The translations under genes and the position numbers were made by a program. From positions 1 to 64,000 of the forward strand of contig NZ_CCAS010000013.1 in NCBI RefSeq assembly GCF_000612625.1: 64,000 nucleotides of DNA, given 5' to 3'. A model generated the notes under the pieces. The model worked only from the letters and a program-made list of their open reading frames with translations. It did not search any database and was not told where the DNA came from. Shown piece after piece: positions 36,401-44,536 of this stretch. Numbering within the stretch: position 1 is the first letter of the stretch; the number at the start of each line of letters is the position of its first letter. The stretch is from Neobacillus jeddahensis. Its GTDB lineage: Bacteria > Bacillota > Bacilli > Bacillales > Cytobacillaceae.

Positions 36401-36878
36401 AAAGGATAAATATAGGTAGAAATAAACTTCCTAAAACAGTAAAGGCAAAGGCCGTTTTATCGATATGCAAACCTTTTTTTGTTACAAACGCAATCCCATA
36501 AAATAATATGGAAACAATAGCTATTGATCCACTTTTCATCAGACTTGTCATTGATTCCCAATTACTTGTAGCAACAAATAAGCCACCAATTAGTAAGAAA
36601 ATAACTCCAATATTTAATAACCACGTAATGTTCCGTTCACGAATCTCATCTAGTGTCCTTGTTTTCTTAACTTTTGCTGGTCTAAGAGGAACAGCCATTG
36701 GTACTGTTTCTTTTTCTTTTGCTGGAAGTGGACTTAATTCAAGTAAATCGAGGTAGTATTGATGATGTGCCTTGGCAACCATTTCTACAATTGCAGGAGA
36801 TAAGTACCCTTCTTCTCTCAAAGTAAAAAGCACCTGCCTAAATATCCTTCTTCTCTCTTCTTTTGGATTCTGCTCCAT
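33480..36878 (-). CDS. Giant polytopic membrane protein of unknown function
   Basis: 1132 residues. The first 75 residues are soluble and charged, with a helical bundle (RRIFRQVLFTLREEGYLSP). The remaining 1050 residues are nearly continuous hydrophobic helices, probably more than thirty. No catalytic motif, signal peptide or clear internal repeat was seen. Large DUF2157/DUF2339-like membrane proteins of this style are known in bacilli, but the match is general. The start ATG has GGGGGAAAA upstream. Monocistronic, with a terminator directly at the stop. Confidence 0.78.
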   Translation of the reverse strand: MEQNPKEERRRIFRQVLFTLREEGYLSPAIVEMVAKAHHQYYLDLLELSPLPAKEKETVPMAVPLRPAKVKKTRTLDEIRERNITWLLNIGVIFLLIGGLFVATSNWESMTSLMKSGSIAIVSILFYGIAFVTKKGLHIDKTAFAFTVLGSLFLPIFILSLGWFELLGPYLSVNGEGRYLLGMLGSLVPITIYIFLAKKLNSRLFVWFTYVSLSIGLSFLLAALNLRTDFYYLGIVIINTIFIIAYQRLKDRVALKLFTQEMVPYIQIHLIISTLTMLFIYDNEVIHGFNLLLTGIIYLSMIYVSGRKEYHFIFTIMLVYGAYQVIEHSALDQIGAIFYASLAFGLVFIPKVLDNKFSLEKVFQYTSGVLSGFAFIYISVEAFLIRTGTPSIVLLFAYLIMATNFLYLAFNRKERIFPYLSSLFFASTSLEAVDLLNHPFGFFPFPLLVFIAGFLLFCVFGFRRMKWVMILQTASKDVGIGIMVLAVLISFTFLMWWELGIMLILLSISAYLLHKFDERVQYKQVAIWVIPIAWGLSIMAFGEEMIGYSGVYAVNYGYPVNLACGALFVLCSSLLWNKIGEIEIGKLSLYTAQILYTLAIFCVLVDPLNQPWVQPAILTIGIGMYTYLYKLTGIKWIPFFISIEVLFSYFSIIHAVSLLITFSRSVDSLIASTGAVILLLTAFIWRKWDHVLSSAFAWVGHIVYPFTLVYTLFVFHDFALYSFILAIFVYALSSRYAVREWQIKVYLYGCFTSLFFIVTTAINMVFADYLGQYNFLITSGLILLFSLVVKGEYARRTTYYLVSFSMLGIGFSLLIYPYNGLQYLVTLSYVVGLLVYLHKVKWDIFGLVPLIFAFFATVEFSYSSEIMGLENMLLFGGLGILMIFIGQSIYKKVVSNGKMLLDTKIDGYTMVSFLYFVFMYFIDTENLWTHALPGCLIAIAIWLQAKRVPVGASVFMSILGGTYLLQPYYSVIYRLNIADLWKREVLVLPFILLVIFIQKNLKGRYAESIKAIQWGVLISVSLLLIQDGLASNTVYDAIILGTLSLVSMLTGMFLRIKSYFFVGAGVLLLNVFLQTRPYWGNMPWWVYLLIAGMVLITVASFNEWHKQKVQKGESTFFTLIKNKIIEKIKNWD

Positions 36879-37142
36879 TGGTTTTCCCCCATTTCATCCC
36901 ATTGATGTGGTCCATTCATCTTCATAAAAGATCTATTTAGTGTAATTTTACACCAAATTCATTAAAATTGCCAATAATTCATTTATTAGCAATAAATAAT
37001 CAGTTTTACCTTTTAGTAAAATATCTGTATGATAAAATATACTAGCTAGATATGTTATCTTTAGAGGAGAATTAATTTCATAGGGAACATAAAAGAAACT
37101 ATCTCCCCACAGGAAAACTTACATCTACAAATGGAGGAATTT

Positions 37143-37619
37143 ATGCTTACTTATAATGAAAAATTAGCAATAATTGAAACTTTTCCCGAATTAGAGCGAA
37201 AAACGGTCTCGCTTGGCCGAGTCAATTTCCAACTACCAAATAGTATTTCGGATAAAAAGAATATCGTTTATCATTTACATCCTAATGGAAATGGCTTTGT
37301 TTATGCAGGTCATTTAGATAACTATGAAACGGACGAAAAAGGAATGGCCAATATCCGCGACTTTTCTGCTGATCAATTACGCAAATTGTTAGCAGAAGCG
37401 ATCCAAGGTCTTCTACCAAACGAAAAGACGGCAGCAGAAGAAGCGATTGTGGGAGATTCAAGTGAAGAGCATTGGATGGATAGTGAAAACAATCGGCTCA
37501 TCGTCGTAAATGAAAATGATGCGTGGAATATTTATTTTGGATTAAACCTTGATGCCAGCTTTGACACCTATGGGGAAGCAGAAGAGTTTTTAAAAGAAGA
37601 AGGTTTTAACCGCATGTAA
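37143..37619 (+). CDS. Conserved hypothetical protein
   Basis: 158 residues from ATG 37143 (TGGAGGA upstream; the ATG at 37131 lies in the ribosome site). Soluble, acidic, alternating beta and helix: ERKTVSLGRVNFQLPNS, KKNIVYHLHPNGNGFVYAGH, LIVVNENDAWNIYFGLNL, then a helical tail with EEFLKEEGFNR. No family recognised. Single gene with a strong palindromic terminator. Confidence 0.7.
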   Translation: MLTYNEKLAIIETFPELERKTVSLGRVNFQLPNSISDKKNIVYHLHPNGNGFVYAGHLDNYETDEKGMANIRDFSADQLRKLLAEAIQGLLPNEKTAAEEAIVGDSSEEHWMDSENNRLIVVNENDAWNIYFGLNLDASFDTYGEAEEFLKEEGFNRM

Positions 37620-37622
37620 AAA

Positions 37623-37657
37623 GTAAAGGCTATGCTCATCATGAGCATAGCCTTTAC
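37623..37657. terminator. Perfect-palindrome terminator
   Basis: 17-bp perfect arms starting GTAAAGGCTATGCTCAT and centred at 37640, between convergent genes; the minus-strand side has a T-run. Confidence 0.85.
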
Positions 37658-37661
37658 CCAT

Positions 37662-38174
37662 TTATATAAGGTCACTGTCAATCCATTCGTCTAAACGAAT
37701 AATACTTTGTTTTGCCCGCTCATAGTCGATCTTTCGATAGTGATGCTCCCCCCCTACTTCCTCATCTTTCTCATCCGCCCATTTTACGATCTGCTGTAAA
37801 GGGGTTCTTTCAATATCGTTTGTCGGTAAAAAAGAATCCGTATGAAAAAGAATGGCAAGGGCTATGGTCTTCGCTTTTATCGGATTTTCCCCTAGTCGTA
37901 TTAAAAGTTTATGTGCACGCTCCGCACCCTTTATTGGATGGATATCATTTTGTCTATAAAGGTCATAATCCCATTTACCATTTTTATACCATGTATAATG
38001 CCCCATATCGTGGAGAAGGCCTGCTTTAGCTGCGATATCCACGTCCACTTGGGATTCTTTTGCTGAATGAAATGCATGATACGCTACCGCAATCGCATGG
38101 GCAAGTCCAGAGCGGTTTAAATATTTTTGGGCGATATGATGTTCAAATATATTCAATAAGGTGACGTCTCTCAT
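37662..38174 (-). CDS. HD-domain hydrolase
   Basis: 170 residues. HD metal motif H...HD...D: YHAFHSAKESQ, then AAKAGLLHDMGHYTW, then AILFHTDSF and KWADEKDE. These are the ligands of a divalent-metal phosphohydrolase. Substrates in such short stand-alone HD proteins are nucleotides or unknown. Start ATG has AGGAGAG upstream. Confidence 0.85.
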   Translation of the reverse strand: MRDVTLLNIFEHHIAQKYLNRSGLAHAIAVAYHAFHSAKESQVDVDIAAKAGLLHDMGHYTWYKNGKWDYDLYRQNDIHPIKGAERAHKLLIRLGENPIKAKTIALAILFHTDSFLPTNDIERTPLQQIVKWADEKDEEVGGEHHYRKIDYERAKQSIIRLDEWIDSDLI

Positions 38175-38268
38175 GCGATCTCTCCTATCGTAAATTTAAT
38201 AATATTTCACTTATTATATGCTAACCTGTCCTGTATGGCTATTCCTTTACAGCAAATAATAAAGAAAA

Positions 38269-38349
38269 CTCGCCGATTGGCGAGCCCAAAGGGCGAAGAC
38301 AGAGGCGTAGTTGCACTTATGCCTGATAGGAAAGTTATACTTCCCCATC
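38269..38349. repeat. Multi-hairpin intergenic element
   Basis: Tight run of stems: CTCGCC-GATT-GGCGAG (38269-38284), GCCC-AAA-GGGC (38284-38294), AGGCGTA..TATGCCT (38303-38324), GAT.GGAA..TTCC..ATC (38325-38349). CCGAT (38273) can also pair with ATCGG (38347). From memory, similar GGCGAAGACAGAGGCGTAGTTGCACTTAT-type elements recur in Bacillaceae genomes. No reading frame. It may be a repeat or an RNA of unknown role. Confidence 0.5.
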
Positions 38350-38353
38350 GGTC

Positions 38354-38387
38354 AAAAAAGAGAGGAAGAACATCCTCTCTTTTTTTG
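38354..38387. terminator. Bidirectional terminator
   Basis: AGAGAGGA-AGAACA-TCCTCTCT with A- and T-runs at both sides, directly after the stop of ltaS and after the multi-hairpin element. Confidence 0.85.
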
Positions 38388-40343
38388 TTATTTATCTTCA
38401 GTTTTTTTTGACGTTTTTCCATTAGGTCCCAAATACTCATAATCGTTAGGATTGATTGGAGTATATCCTTCAGGTTTATAAAAACGTAATAGATCTTTAT
38501 AAACCACTTCATCAGACATTTGTAACTCTGTATTAACCTTATCACTTAGGTCCTTACAGGTTGAACTATCTTCCAATAAATCTCCGGTATCATAAGAGTA
38601 ACATTTTTCATTAATTGAAATGGCATCAGAAGAAACAAAATCACCATTTCTAAATAATGTCCAATTACGATGTTCATTAGAAAGTAAATCCGAACCAAAT
38701 TCCATGTAATCCTTTGTATCAATACCTAATAGATGAAGCACAGTCGGGCGAACATCTACTTCTCCACCAACCTGGGTTTGAATACCACCCTTTACGCCTG
38801 GTACGTGGATAAACAATGGTACGCGTTGCAATTTTGCATTAATGGCAGGTGTGATTTCATCTACCCCTAGTACTTTTGCCATGGCATCGTTGTGATTTTC
38901 AGAAATACCATAATGATCACCATACATGACAATTACAGTATTATCATATAGGCCATCAGCTTTTAAGTCATTAAAGAACTGTTCAAATGCTTGGTCCATA
39001 TAATGAGCAGATTGGAAGTATTGATTTACTACTGTATCCCCATAATCACCTGCAGGGAAATCTGTATCTTCTGGATCCATTTCAAATGGGAAATGATTTG
39101 ATAATGAAATAAATTTTGTATAGAATGGTTGCTTCATGCCTTCAAGCAATGGCATGGATTCTTCGAAAAACGGCTTATCCTTCATGCCATAGTTTTTTGT
39201 ATTTTCATCCGACATGCTATAGTATTCGGCATCATAAAATTGATCATAACCAAATGCTTTATAAATAACATTTCGATTCCAGAAGGTCTTATAGTTCCCA
39301 TGAAGAACAGCTGAACTATAGCCTTGCCCTTTAAGAATAGATGGCATTGCTTGGTAGGTGTTCTGTGCCTTATTAACAAACACAGCACCTTGTGCCATTG
39401 GATATAAGGAGTTTTCCATTAAAAACTCAGCATCCGATGTTTTTCCTTGACCAGTTTGGTGGAAAAAGTTTTCAAAATAAAATGTGTTCCCATCATGTTT
39501 TAAAGAATTTAAAAACGGCGTTACTTCTTGCCCATCAGGCATTTTATAATCAATCATAAAGCTTTGGAAAGATTCCATCGAAATATAAATAACATTCATA
39601 CCTTTAGCTTTACCAAAGTAGTCCGGGTTTGGTGCCGTATAGTTTGCTTTACGGTAGTTTTCCACATCAGTAATATCACTTGAATCTGCTAATGCCCGTT
39701 GACTCGATGATTTTATGTTTTGAATAACGTCATAAATCGTAAAGTTATAGGCACCAAGATATTTAACTAAGTAATTACGGTCAAAAGAACGTGTTAATAA
39801 TTGCGGGCGATCTTTTTCAGCTAAACCTAAGTTAAAAAGAAATGTTGTGATTGCAAACAAAAGAACAATCTTAAATGACTTTCGGTTCGTCACCGTAACT
39901 TTTTTGAATACGGTCAATGCAAGTGCTATTAAAATAAACATATCGATAAAATAAAATATATCTAATGGAGACATCAATGATAGGGCACTATCTCCAAGCT
40001 GTCCTGCATTAGTTTTTGTCTGCATTAAGACAGGTACTGTAATAAAGTCATTAAAAAAGCGATAATAGGCAATATTTGCATACAATAAGAAAGATAAAAT
40101 GAAATTAATGATAATCATGACAAGTTTTGTACGCTTCTTAAAGAGCAATGCTAATCCAAAAAAGAAAAGCGCTGAACTTAAAGGATTTATAAGCAACAAA
40201 AATTTCTGTAAGCTATTATCAATTCCAAGGTTAAATTCAATTTGATATGCCGCGTATGTCTTTAACCAGAATAATACTACGGCGATTACGAAAAATGAAA
40301 TGTGACTATTATTTATTTTTTTAGGTAGTCTAATTTTTTTCAT
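38388..40343 (-). CDS. ltaS: Lipoteichoic acid synthase family protein
   Basis: 651 residues. Five N-terminal membrane segments (about 1-160) are followed by an extracellular sulfatase-fold domain. The catalytic threonine lies in QTGQGKTSDAEF, the metal site includes ISMESFQSF and MYGDHYGISENH. The enzyme polymerises glycerol phosphate from phosphatidylglycerol onto the glycolipid anchor at the outer face of the membrane. Length and motifs match LtaS (B. subtilis has four paralogues: LtaS, YfnI, YqgS, YvgJ), so the exact paralogue is open. Single gene. Confidence 0.92.
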   Translation of the reverse strand: MKKIRLPKKINNSHISFFVIAVVLFWLKTYAAYQIEFNLGIDNSLQKFLLLINPLSSALFFFGLALLFKKRTKLVMIIINFILSFLLYANIAYYRFFNDFITVPVLMQTKTNAGQLGDSALSLMSPLDIFYFIDMFILIALALTVFKKVTVTNRKSFKIVLLFAITTFLFNLGLAEKDRPQLLTRSFDRNYLVKYLGAYNFTIYDVIQNIKSSSQRALADSSDITDVENYRKANYTAPNPDYFGKAKGMNVIYISMESFQSFMIDYKMPDGQEVTPFLNSLKHDGNTFYFENFFHQTGQGKTSDAEFLMENSLYPMAQGAVFVNKAQNTYQAMPSILKGQGYSSAVLHGNYKTFWNRNVIYKAFGYDQFYDAEYYSMSDENTKNYGMKDKPFFEESMPLLEGMKQPFYTKFISLSNHFPFEMDPEDTDFPAGDYGDTVVNQYFQSAHYMDQAFEQFFNDLKADGLYDNTVIVMYGDHYGISENHNDAMAKVLGVDEITPAINAKLQRVPLFIHVPGVKGGIQTQVGGEVDVRPTVLHLLGIDTKDYMEFGSDLLSNEHRNWTLFRNGDFVSSDAISINEKCYSYDTGDLLEDSSTCKDLSDKVNTELQMSDEVVYKDLLRFYKPEGYTPINPNDYEYLGPNGKTSKKTEDK

Positions 40344-40829
40344 TTATAAATTCTCCTCTCACTTACCAAATTAAGCTCCGGTAAACGAACCTCAATTACT
40401 ATATCACATTTTCTAAAAAAATAAAAACATAAATCATCCCATTTTATGTATGATTGAACAAAATAAATTACGCCATTTTTTACAACATTTCGACATAACT
40501 CGACATACAGCATCTGTATGTTCGAGCTTTTTTCATTAATATTATGTATGCGATTTGTTGGACATGACTGATTTCCATCTTCATTGTTATAAGACGAGCT
40601 GAGATCAAATTTGGTTTCACTTTTTTTCAAATTCTATTCTAATTGGATCTTCTACACTCAGATTAAAGCTCAAGGAACGAGTATATTTCTACATATCATA
40701 ATTCTGCGCTAATCGTATGGCAATAAGAATTTAGACTTATATTTCACTGAATCGATATCGAATAATTATTAAATAATTGGTAACCATAGTCTGGAAAGGA
40801 TACTTGATATGATAAGGGGAGTTGTATGT
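40344..40829. other. Long gene-free interval
   Basis: About 490 bases of A/T-rich sequence between divergent ltaS and the small + strand gene. It must contain the ltaS promoter, but no unambiguous -35/-10 pair or operator was found. A 96-codon open frame on the minus strand has an unnatural composition and is not called. Confidence 0.5.
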
Positions 40830-41018
40830 ATGCCTAGAATAAGGCCTGACTTCACTAAAAGTCCATATTTCATTGATGAGCCTGGAAACTGGCATTTAAA
40901 AGCCGGGGCTCCTAAGGAAATGCAAAATGAACTAGAAGAATACTTGAACAGTTTAGAAATTTTAGATGAACCAGGAACCATAAAGGGGATCAAGATTCAT
41001 TTCTATCACGAAGAATAA
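40830..41018 (+). CDS. Small hypothetical protein
   Basis: 62 residues from ATG 40830 (AAGGGGAG eight bases upstream). Contains PRIRPDFTKSPYFIDEPGNW at the start and EYLNSLEILDEPGTIKGIK later. No membrane or metal motif. It is followed 66 bases later by sspH and could be co-expressed late in sporulation. No family recognised. Confidence 0.6.
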   Translation: MPRIRPDFTKSPYFIDEPGNWHLKAGAPKEMQNELEEYLNSLEILDEPGTIKGIKIHFYHEE

Positions 41019-41084
41019 CATATTATATAGAAGAAAACGAAAACAAACCATAGAGATGACTATTATTTCAAAGGAGTAATCATA

Positions 41085-41264
41085 ATGAATGTAAACCGTG
41101 TAAAACAAATTTTGTCTTCCTCAGCTGATATTGAAGTTAAATACAATGGAGCTTCTATTTGGATAGATCATCTAAATGAGAATGGAAACACAGCTACAGT
41201 TCATTTGCGCGGTCCTCTTGAGGAACGAACAGTTGTTGAAATTGGTGAATTAATAGAGGAGTGA
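41085..41264 (+). CDS. sspH: Small acid-soluble spore protein H
   Basis: 59 residues, AAAGGAG upstream. The sequence is the SspH family: NVNRVKQILSSSADIEVKYN then VWIDHLN-like and HLRGPLEERTVVEIGELIEE. It is a minor acid-soluble spore protein made in the forespore. The family is widely spread in Bacillus and diagnostic of endospore formers. A terminator follows. A sporulation-type promoter was not identified with confidence. Confidence 0.9.
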   Translation: MNVNRVKQILSSSADIEVKYNGASIWIDHLNENGNTATVHLRGPLEERTVVEIGELIEE

Positions 41265-41270
41265 ATCCAC

Positions 41271-41297
41271 CATCTTTTCCTTGAAAAGATGTTTTTT
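41271..41297 (+). terminator. Terminator of sspH
   Basis: CATCTTTT-CCTTG-AAAAGATG followed by TTTTTT. Confidence 0.85.
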
Positions 41298-41418
41298 ATC
41301 ATCAATGCCAAAATTGAGGCAGGGATGGTTTCCTGCCTCCGATAAAACTAAATTGGGCTTTACTGAATGATAGTATGGATTATTGTCATTTTTTGCAGAA
41401 TCATGCAGAACCTTAATA

Positions 41419-42570
41419 TCAGTCGTGATGTAAAATACTTTCTTTCGCCAATAATTGGATGGTCATATCGTCCATTGGTGGATTGTGGAGACCAGCCCTT
41501 ACATCACGGTAGTATCGTTGTAAGGGGTTCTGGATTGAAAGGCTTTTCGCCCCAACCAGTCTCATTGCCAAATCGACGACAGTAATGGCCAAATTGGTTG
41601 TGGTTAATTTGGCAGCACCCAAGGCTGGAATCATTTTTTCCCGCTGCTCATCATTTGAACTATCCCATTGTTTTGCAACCCCATATAAAAAATATTCTGC
41701 CTGCATTAGTTTCAATTCCATCTCACCAATTTTTTGCTTAACGTTTGGTAAGTCAATAATGGTCCCCTCAATGCTATTTGGGGAATATTCTTTAGCAAAT
41801 TGAATGGCATATCTTTGTGCTGCTTTGGCGATACCTAGATAGCAGGCCGGAATATGGAGCAGCCAACCATTAGCTTTTTTACTCTGTTGGTTAAACATTT
41901 CTACCCGATACTTATCTGGGATCATCACATTATTGAGAATCAAATCATGACTTCCTGTTCCCCGTAAGGAAATGCTATCCCATGTTTCTTCTATTTCAAT
42001 ACCGATTGTTTCCCGTGGAATGAGAAAGTTGGCAATCTCATTGGATTCATTAATGGATGCATTCACAATAAAATAATCAAGGACTGGTGCCATGGTAGTA
42101 AACGTTTTTCTTCCATTCACCACCCAATTCTGACCAATTAATTGGGCGGTTGTTTCCGGTCTACCACCTCGAGTAGGACTACCTGTTCTTGGCTCTGTTT
42201 GAGCACTATTAATCAAGGCACCACCTTTAACCTTTTCACACAAAAACTTATAGATCGACAGGTTCCATGATTTTTTTTCATAAATATTCATCATTATCCC
42301 CATATGCCAGCCGATTGATAAAGCTGTTGCACCATCACCTTCTGCGATTTGCTCTTGAAGACGAATTAATTCATATAATGTGATTCCCTTCCCACCATAT
42401 TCAACTGGTACTGTTAAAGAAGTGTAGCCCGCTTGTCTAAGATCTTGAATATTGGCAAACGGAAAACCTCCTTCTATATCCACTTGATGGGCTCTCATTA
42501 AGAACTGTTTTGAAAGAGTCTTCATCAAGGCTAGACGTTCTTCCATTGTTTCATTCTCTAGAAAGTTCAT
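41419..42570 (-). CDS. Acyl-CoA dehydrogenase
   Basis: 383 residues from ATG 42570 (GGAGTGGAATGGA before it; an in-frame TTG at 42585 has no site). N-terminal helical domain, SGSPTR-like flavin loop (SAQTEPRTGSPTRGG) in the middle, C-terminal helical bundle ending in RYYRDVRAGLHNPPMDD. The FAD enzyme oxidises acyl-CoA to enoyl-CoA; similar to B. subtilis YdbM. The usual catalytic glutamate is not clearly visible in the C-terminal region, so the substrate and even the exact reaction are uncertain. Confidence 0.85.
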   Translation of the reverse strand: MNFLENETMEERLALMKTLSKQFLMRAHQVDIEGGFPFANIQDLRQAGYTSLTVPVEYGGKGITLYELIRLQEQIAEGDGATALSIGWHMGIMMNIYEKKSWNLSIYKFLCEKVKGGALINSAQTEPRTGSPTRGGRPETTAQLIGQNWVVNGRKTFTTMAPVLDYFIVNASINESNEIANFLIPRETIGIEIEETWDSISLRGTGSHDLILNNVMIPDKYRVEMFNQQSKKANGWLLHIPACYLGIAKAAQRYAIQFAKEYSPNSIEGTIIDLPNVKQKIGEMELKLMQAEYFLYGVAKQWDSSNDEQREKMIPALGAAKLTTTNLAITVVDLAMRLVGAKSLSIQNPLQRYYRDVRAGLHNPPMDDMTIQLLAKESILHHD

Positions 42571-42689
42571 TCCATTCCACTCCAATCCGAGTTCTTTCTC
42601 TTTACCTTACCATAAAAATAATGGAATAAATGAATTAAAAACCTGACTGGTCGAAATTAGAACCATTTTTCATTTAAATCATAGAAGCT

Positions 42690-42733
42690 ATGTGTCATAC
42701 GTCACTGATTTATGTAAGAAAGTGTTCTATAAT
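42690..42733 (+). promoter_or_regulatory. Fnr-type box and promoter of the MFS-PAS gene
   Basis: TGTGT-CATACG-TCACT (42690-42705) matches 8 of 10 half-site bases of the Fnr consensus TGTGA-N6-TCACA. TATAAT follows at 42728-42733, so the box centre is about 42 bases before the likely start, the class-II activator position. The next gene begins 100 bases on. Confidence 0.65.
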
Positions 42734-42833
42734 ACTGGAAGTGAATTTTTCCATGTTATGATTTACCATTTATAATAGCGCATGTTTATTTGTGGAAATA
42801 ATATAGTGGAAAAGTCTTTCAAGGGGGATGAAG

Positions 42834-44333
42834 ATGAAACTAGGGATAAAACAACTATTAATTCAAACAAGTAGTCTCGTAGCGGGATTTATGGTCTGGG
42901 TACTCATTTCTTCACTTATACCATATATTAAGACAGATATTACATTATCTTCATCAGAAATTGCGTGGGCAACTGCCATCCCGGTTATCCTCGGTTCTCT
43001 TCTCAGGGTTCCGATAGGCTATTGGACCAATCGCTATGGTGCAAGAACATTATTTGCGATAAGTTTTCTCATTTTACTAATTCCACTTGCCATTTTGAGC
43101 TATGCAAATTCTTTGTTCATGTTACTTTTAGGCGGCTTGCTCCTAGGAGTTGGCGGTGCAGTTTTTTCCATTGGGGTTACTTCCTTGCCGAAATATTATG
43201 AAAAGACAAAGCATGGATTTATTAATGGAATATACGGTGCTGGAAATATCGGAACGGCTATCACTTCTTTTTTTGCCCCTGTATTGGCAAATGAATTTGG
43301 CTGGAGAAACACTATAAAGATTTTTCTGATTATTATGGTAGTATTTTCCATTATTAATTTCTTATTTGGTGACCGAAAAGAACAAAGAATAAATAATCCC
43401 CTTGTAGAACAAATTAAAGAAGTTTATAAAATTCCTAAACTATGGCTTTTAAGTTTGTTCTATTTCATTACATTTGGATCTTTTGTCGCTTTCACCATTT
43501 ATCTACCTTCCTTTTTAGTGAATCATTTTGAATTAGATAAGGTAGATGCTGGGTTAAGAACAGCTGGTTTTATTGCACTTGCAACCTTTTTTAGACCCAT
43601 TGGTGGATGGCTCGGTGACAAGGTAAATCCATTTCTTATATTAATGTCAGTTTTTTTCAGCCTAACATTTGCCGGATTTTTATTGGCCTTTACACCCTCC
43701 CTGCCAATTTATTCTTTTGGCTGTTTACTAGTTGCCTTTTTTGCCGGAATTGGAAATGGTGCAATCTTTAAGTTAGTTCCGTTGTATTTTTCTAAACAAG
43801 CAGGAATAGTTAATGGAATTGTGGCGGCGATGGGGGGATTGGGCGGGTTTTTTCCACCAATCATATTAACGATTTTCTATAATTGGACTGGCCATTATGC
43901 GATTGGATTTATGTCCTTGTCGGAATTCTCACTGGCAAGTCTGGTCATCGTAGTCTGGCTATACTATCAAGATAAGCTCGATATCTCAGCAAAAATCGTG
44001 AACCATGCTTTAGATGGTATATGCGTAACAGATATAAATGGAACAATTCAAAGCGTGAACCCTGCATTTACGAAAATTACAGGTTATAGTCAAGCCGAAG
44101 TTGTTGGAAAAACCCCGAGTGTCCTTCAGTCTGGTGAACATGGCCATGATTTTTATCAGAAAATGTGGGATAGTTTGAAAGTAAATGGATTTTGGGAAGG
44201 GAATATTTGGAACAAACGAAAAAATAATGAGATTTATCAGGAATGGTTGACGATCACAGCTATCAAAGATGACTCTGGGGAAACAAAAAATTTCGTAGCC
44301 ATGTTCTACGAAGATAAAGAAAAATCAAAATGA
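42834..44333 (+). CDS. NarK/NasA-like MFS transporter fused to PAS domain
   Basis: 499 residues from ATG 42834 (GGGGG seven bases upstream). Residues 1-385 are 12 membrane segments of a nitrate/nitrite MFS carrier, with the signature RVPIGYWTNRYGARTLF and the GNIGTAI/AAMGGLGGFFPP glycine-rich motifs. Residues about 390-499 are one complete PAS domain: NHALDGICVTDINGTIQSVN, FTKITGYSQAEVVG, GFWEGNIWNKRKNNEIYQEWLTI. No kinase, GGDEF or HTH follows, so the PAS must sense for the transporter itself or a partner. A Fnr box upstream suggests use under low oxygen. Confidence 0.85.
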   Translation: MKLGIKQLLIQTSSLVAGFMVWVLISSLIPYIKTDITLSSSEIAWATAIPVILGSLLRVPIGYWTNRYGARTLFAISFLILLIPLAILSYANSLFMLLLGGLLLGVGGAVFSIGVTSLPKYYEKTKHGFINGIYGAGNIGTAITSFFAPVLANEFGWRNTIKIFLIIMVVFSIINFLFGDRKEQRINNPLVEQIKEVYKIPKLWLLSLFYFITFGSFVAFTIYLPSFLVNHFELDKVDAGLRTAGFIALATFFRPIGGWLGDKVNPFLILMSVFFSLTFAGFLLAFTPSLPIYSFGCLLVAFFAGIGNGAIFKLVPLYFSKQAGIVNGIVAAMGGLGGFFPPIILTIFYNWTGHYAIGFMSLSEFSLASLVIVVWLYYQDKLDISAKIVNHALDGICVTDINGTIQSVNPAFTKITGYSQAEVVGKTPSVLQSGEHGHDFYQKMWDSLKVNGFWEGNIWNKRKNNEIYQEWLTITAIKDDSGETKNFVAMFYEDKEKSK

Positions 44334-44345
44334 AACTTAGATGAA

Positions 44346-44373
44346 GGCCTTCTCCATAGAAGGTCTTTTTTTT
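44346..44373 (+). terminator. Terminator of the MFS-PAS gene
   Basis: GGCCTTCT-CCAT-AGAAGGTC followed by TTTTTTTT. Confidence 0.8.
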
Positions 44374-44443
44374 ATCACCTCACTGTGATAAATATTACAA
44401 CTTTTTGTCTATTCAATCGAGTTCACATTTCCTTCACCATTTT

Positions 44444-44487
44444 TGTGACGTACGTCACAAAAATCATGTTCCCATCTGTTTTATAGT
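44444..44487 (+). promoter_or_regulatory. Fnr box and promoter of narK
   Basis: TGTGA-CGTACG-TCACA (44444-44459) is a perfect Fnr half-site pair with the TA centre of the Bacillus consensus. TATAGT at 44482-44487 serves as -10, placing the box centre about 42 bases upstream of the start. The gene should be switched on without oxygen. Confidence 0.85.
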
Positions 44488-44536
44488 AACAACATAAACA
44501 AAACAACTTACTTTTAACAATATAGGAGGAAAAATC

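Noticed and set aside
38269..38360. Degenerate lysine riboswitch
   Set aside because: Short likeness to L-box words, but the core (GCCGAAG, GGGGCTGTC) and order are missing and no lysine gene follows on either strand.
40340..40630. Open frame of 96 codons, minus strand, before ltaS
   Set aside because: Overlaps the start of ltaS and its promoter region, has no ribosome site and atypical composition.
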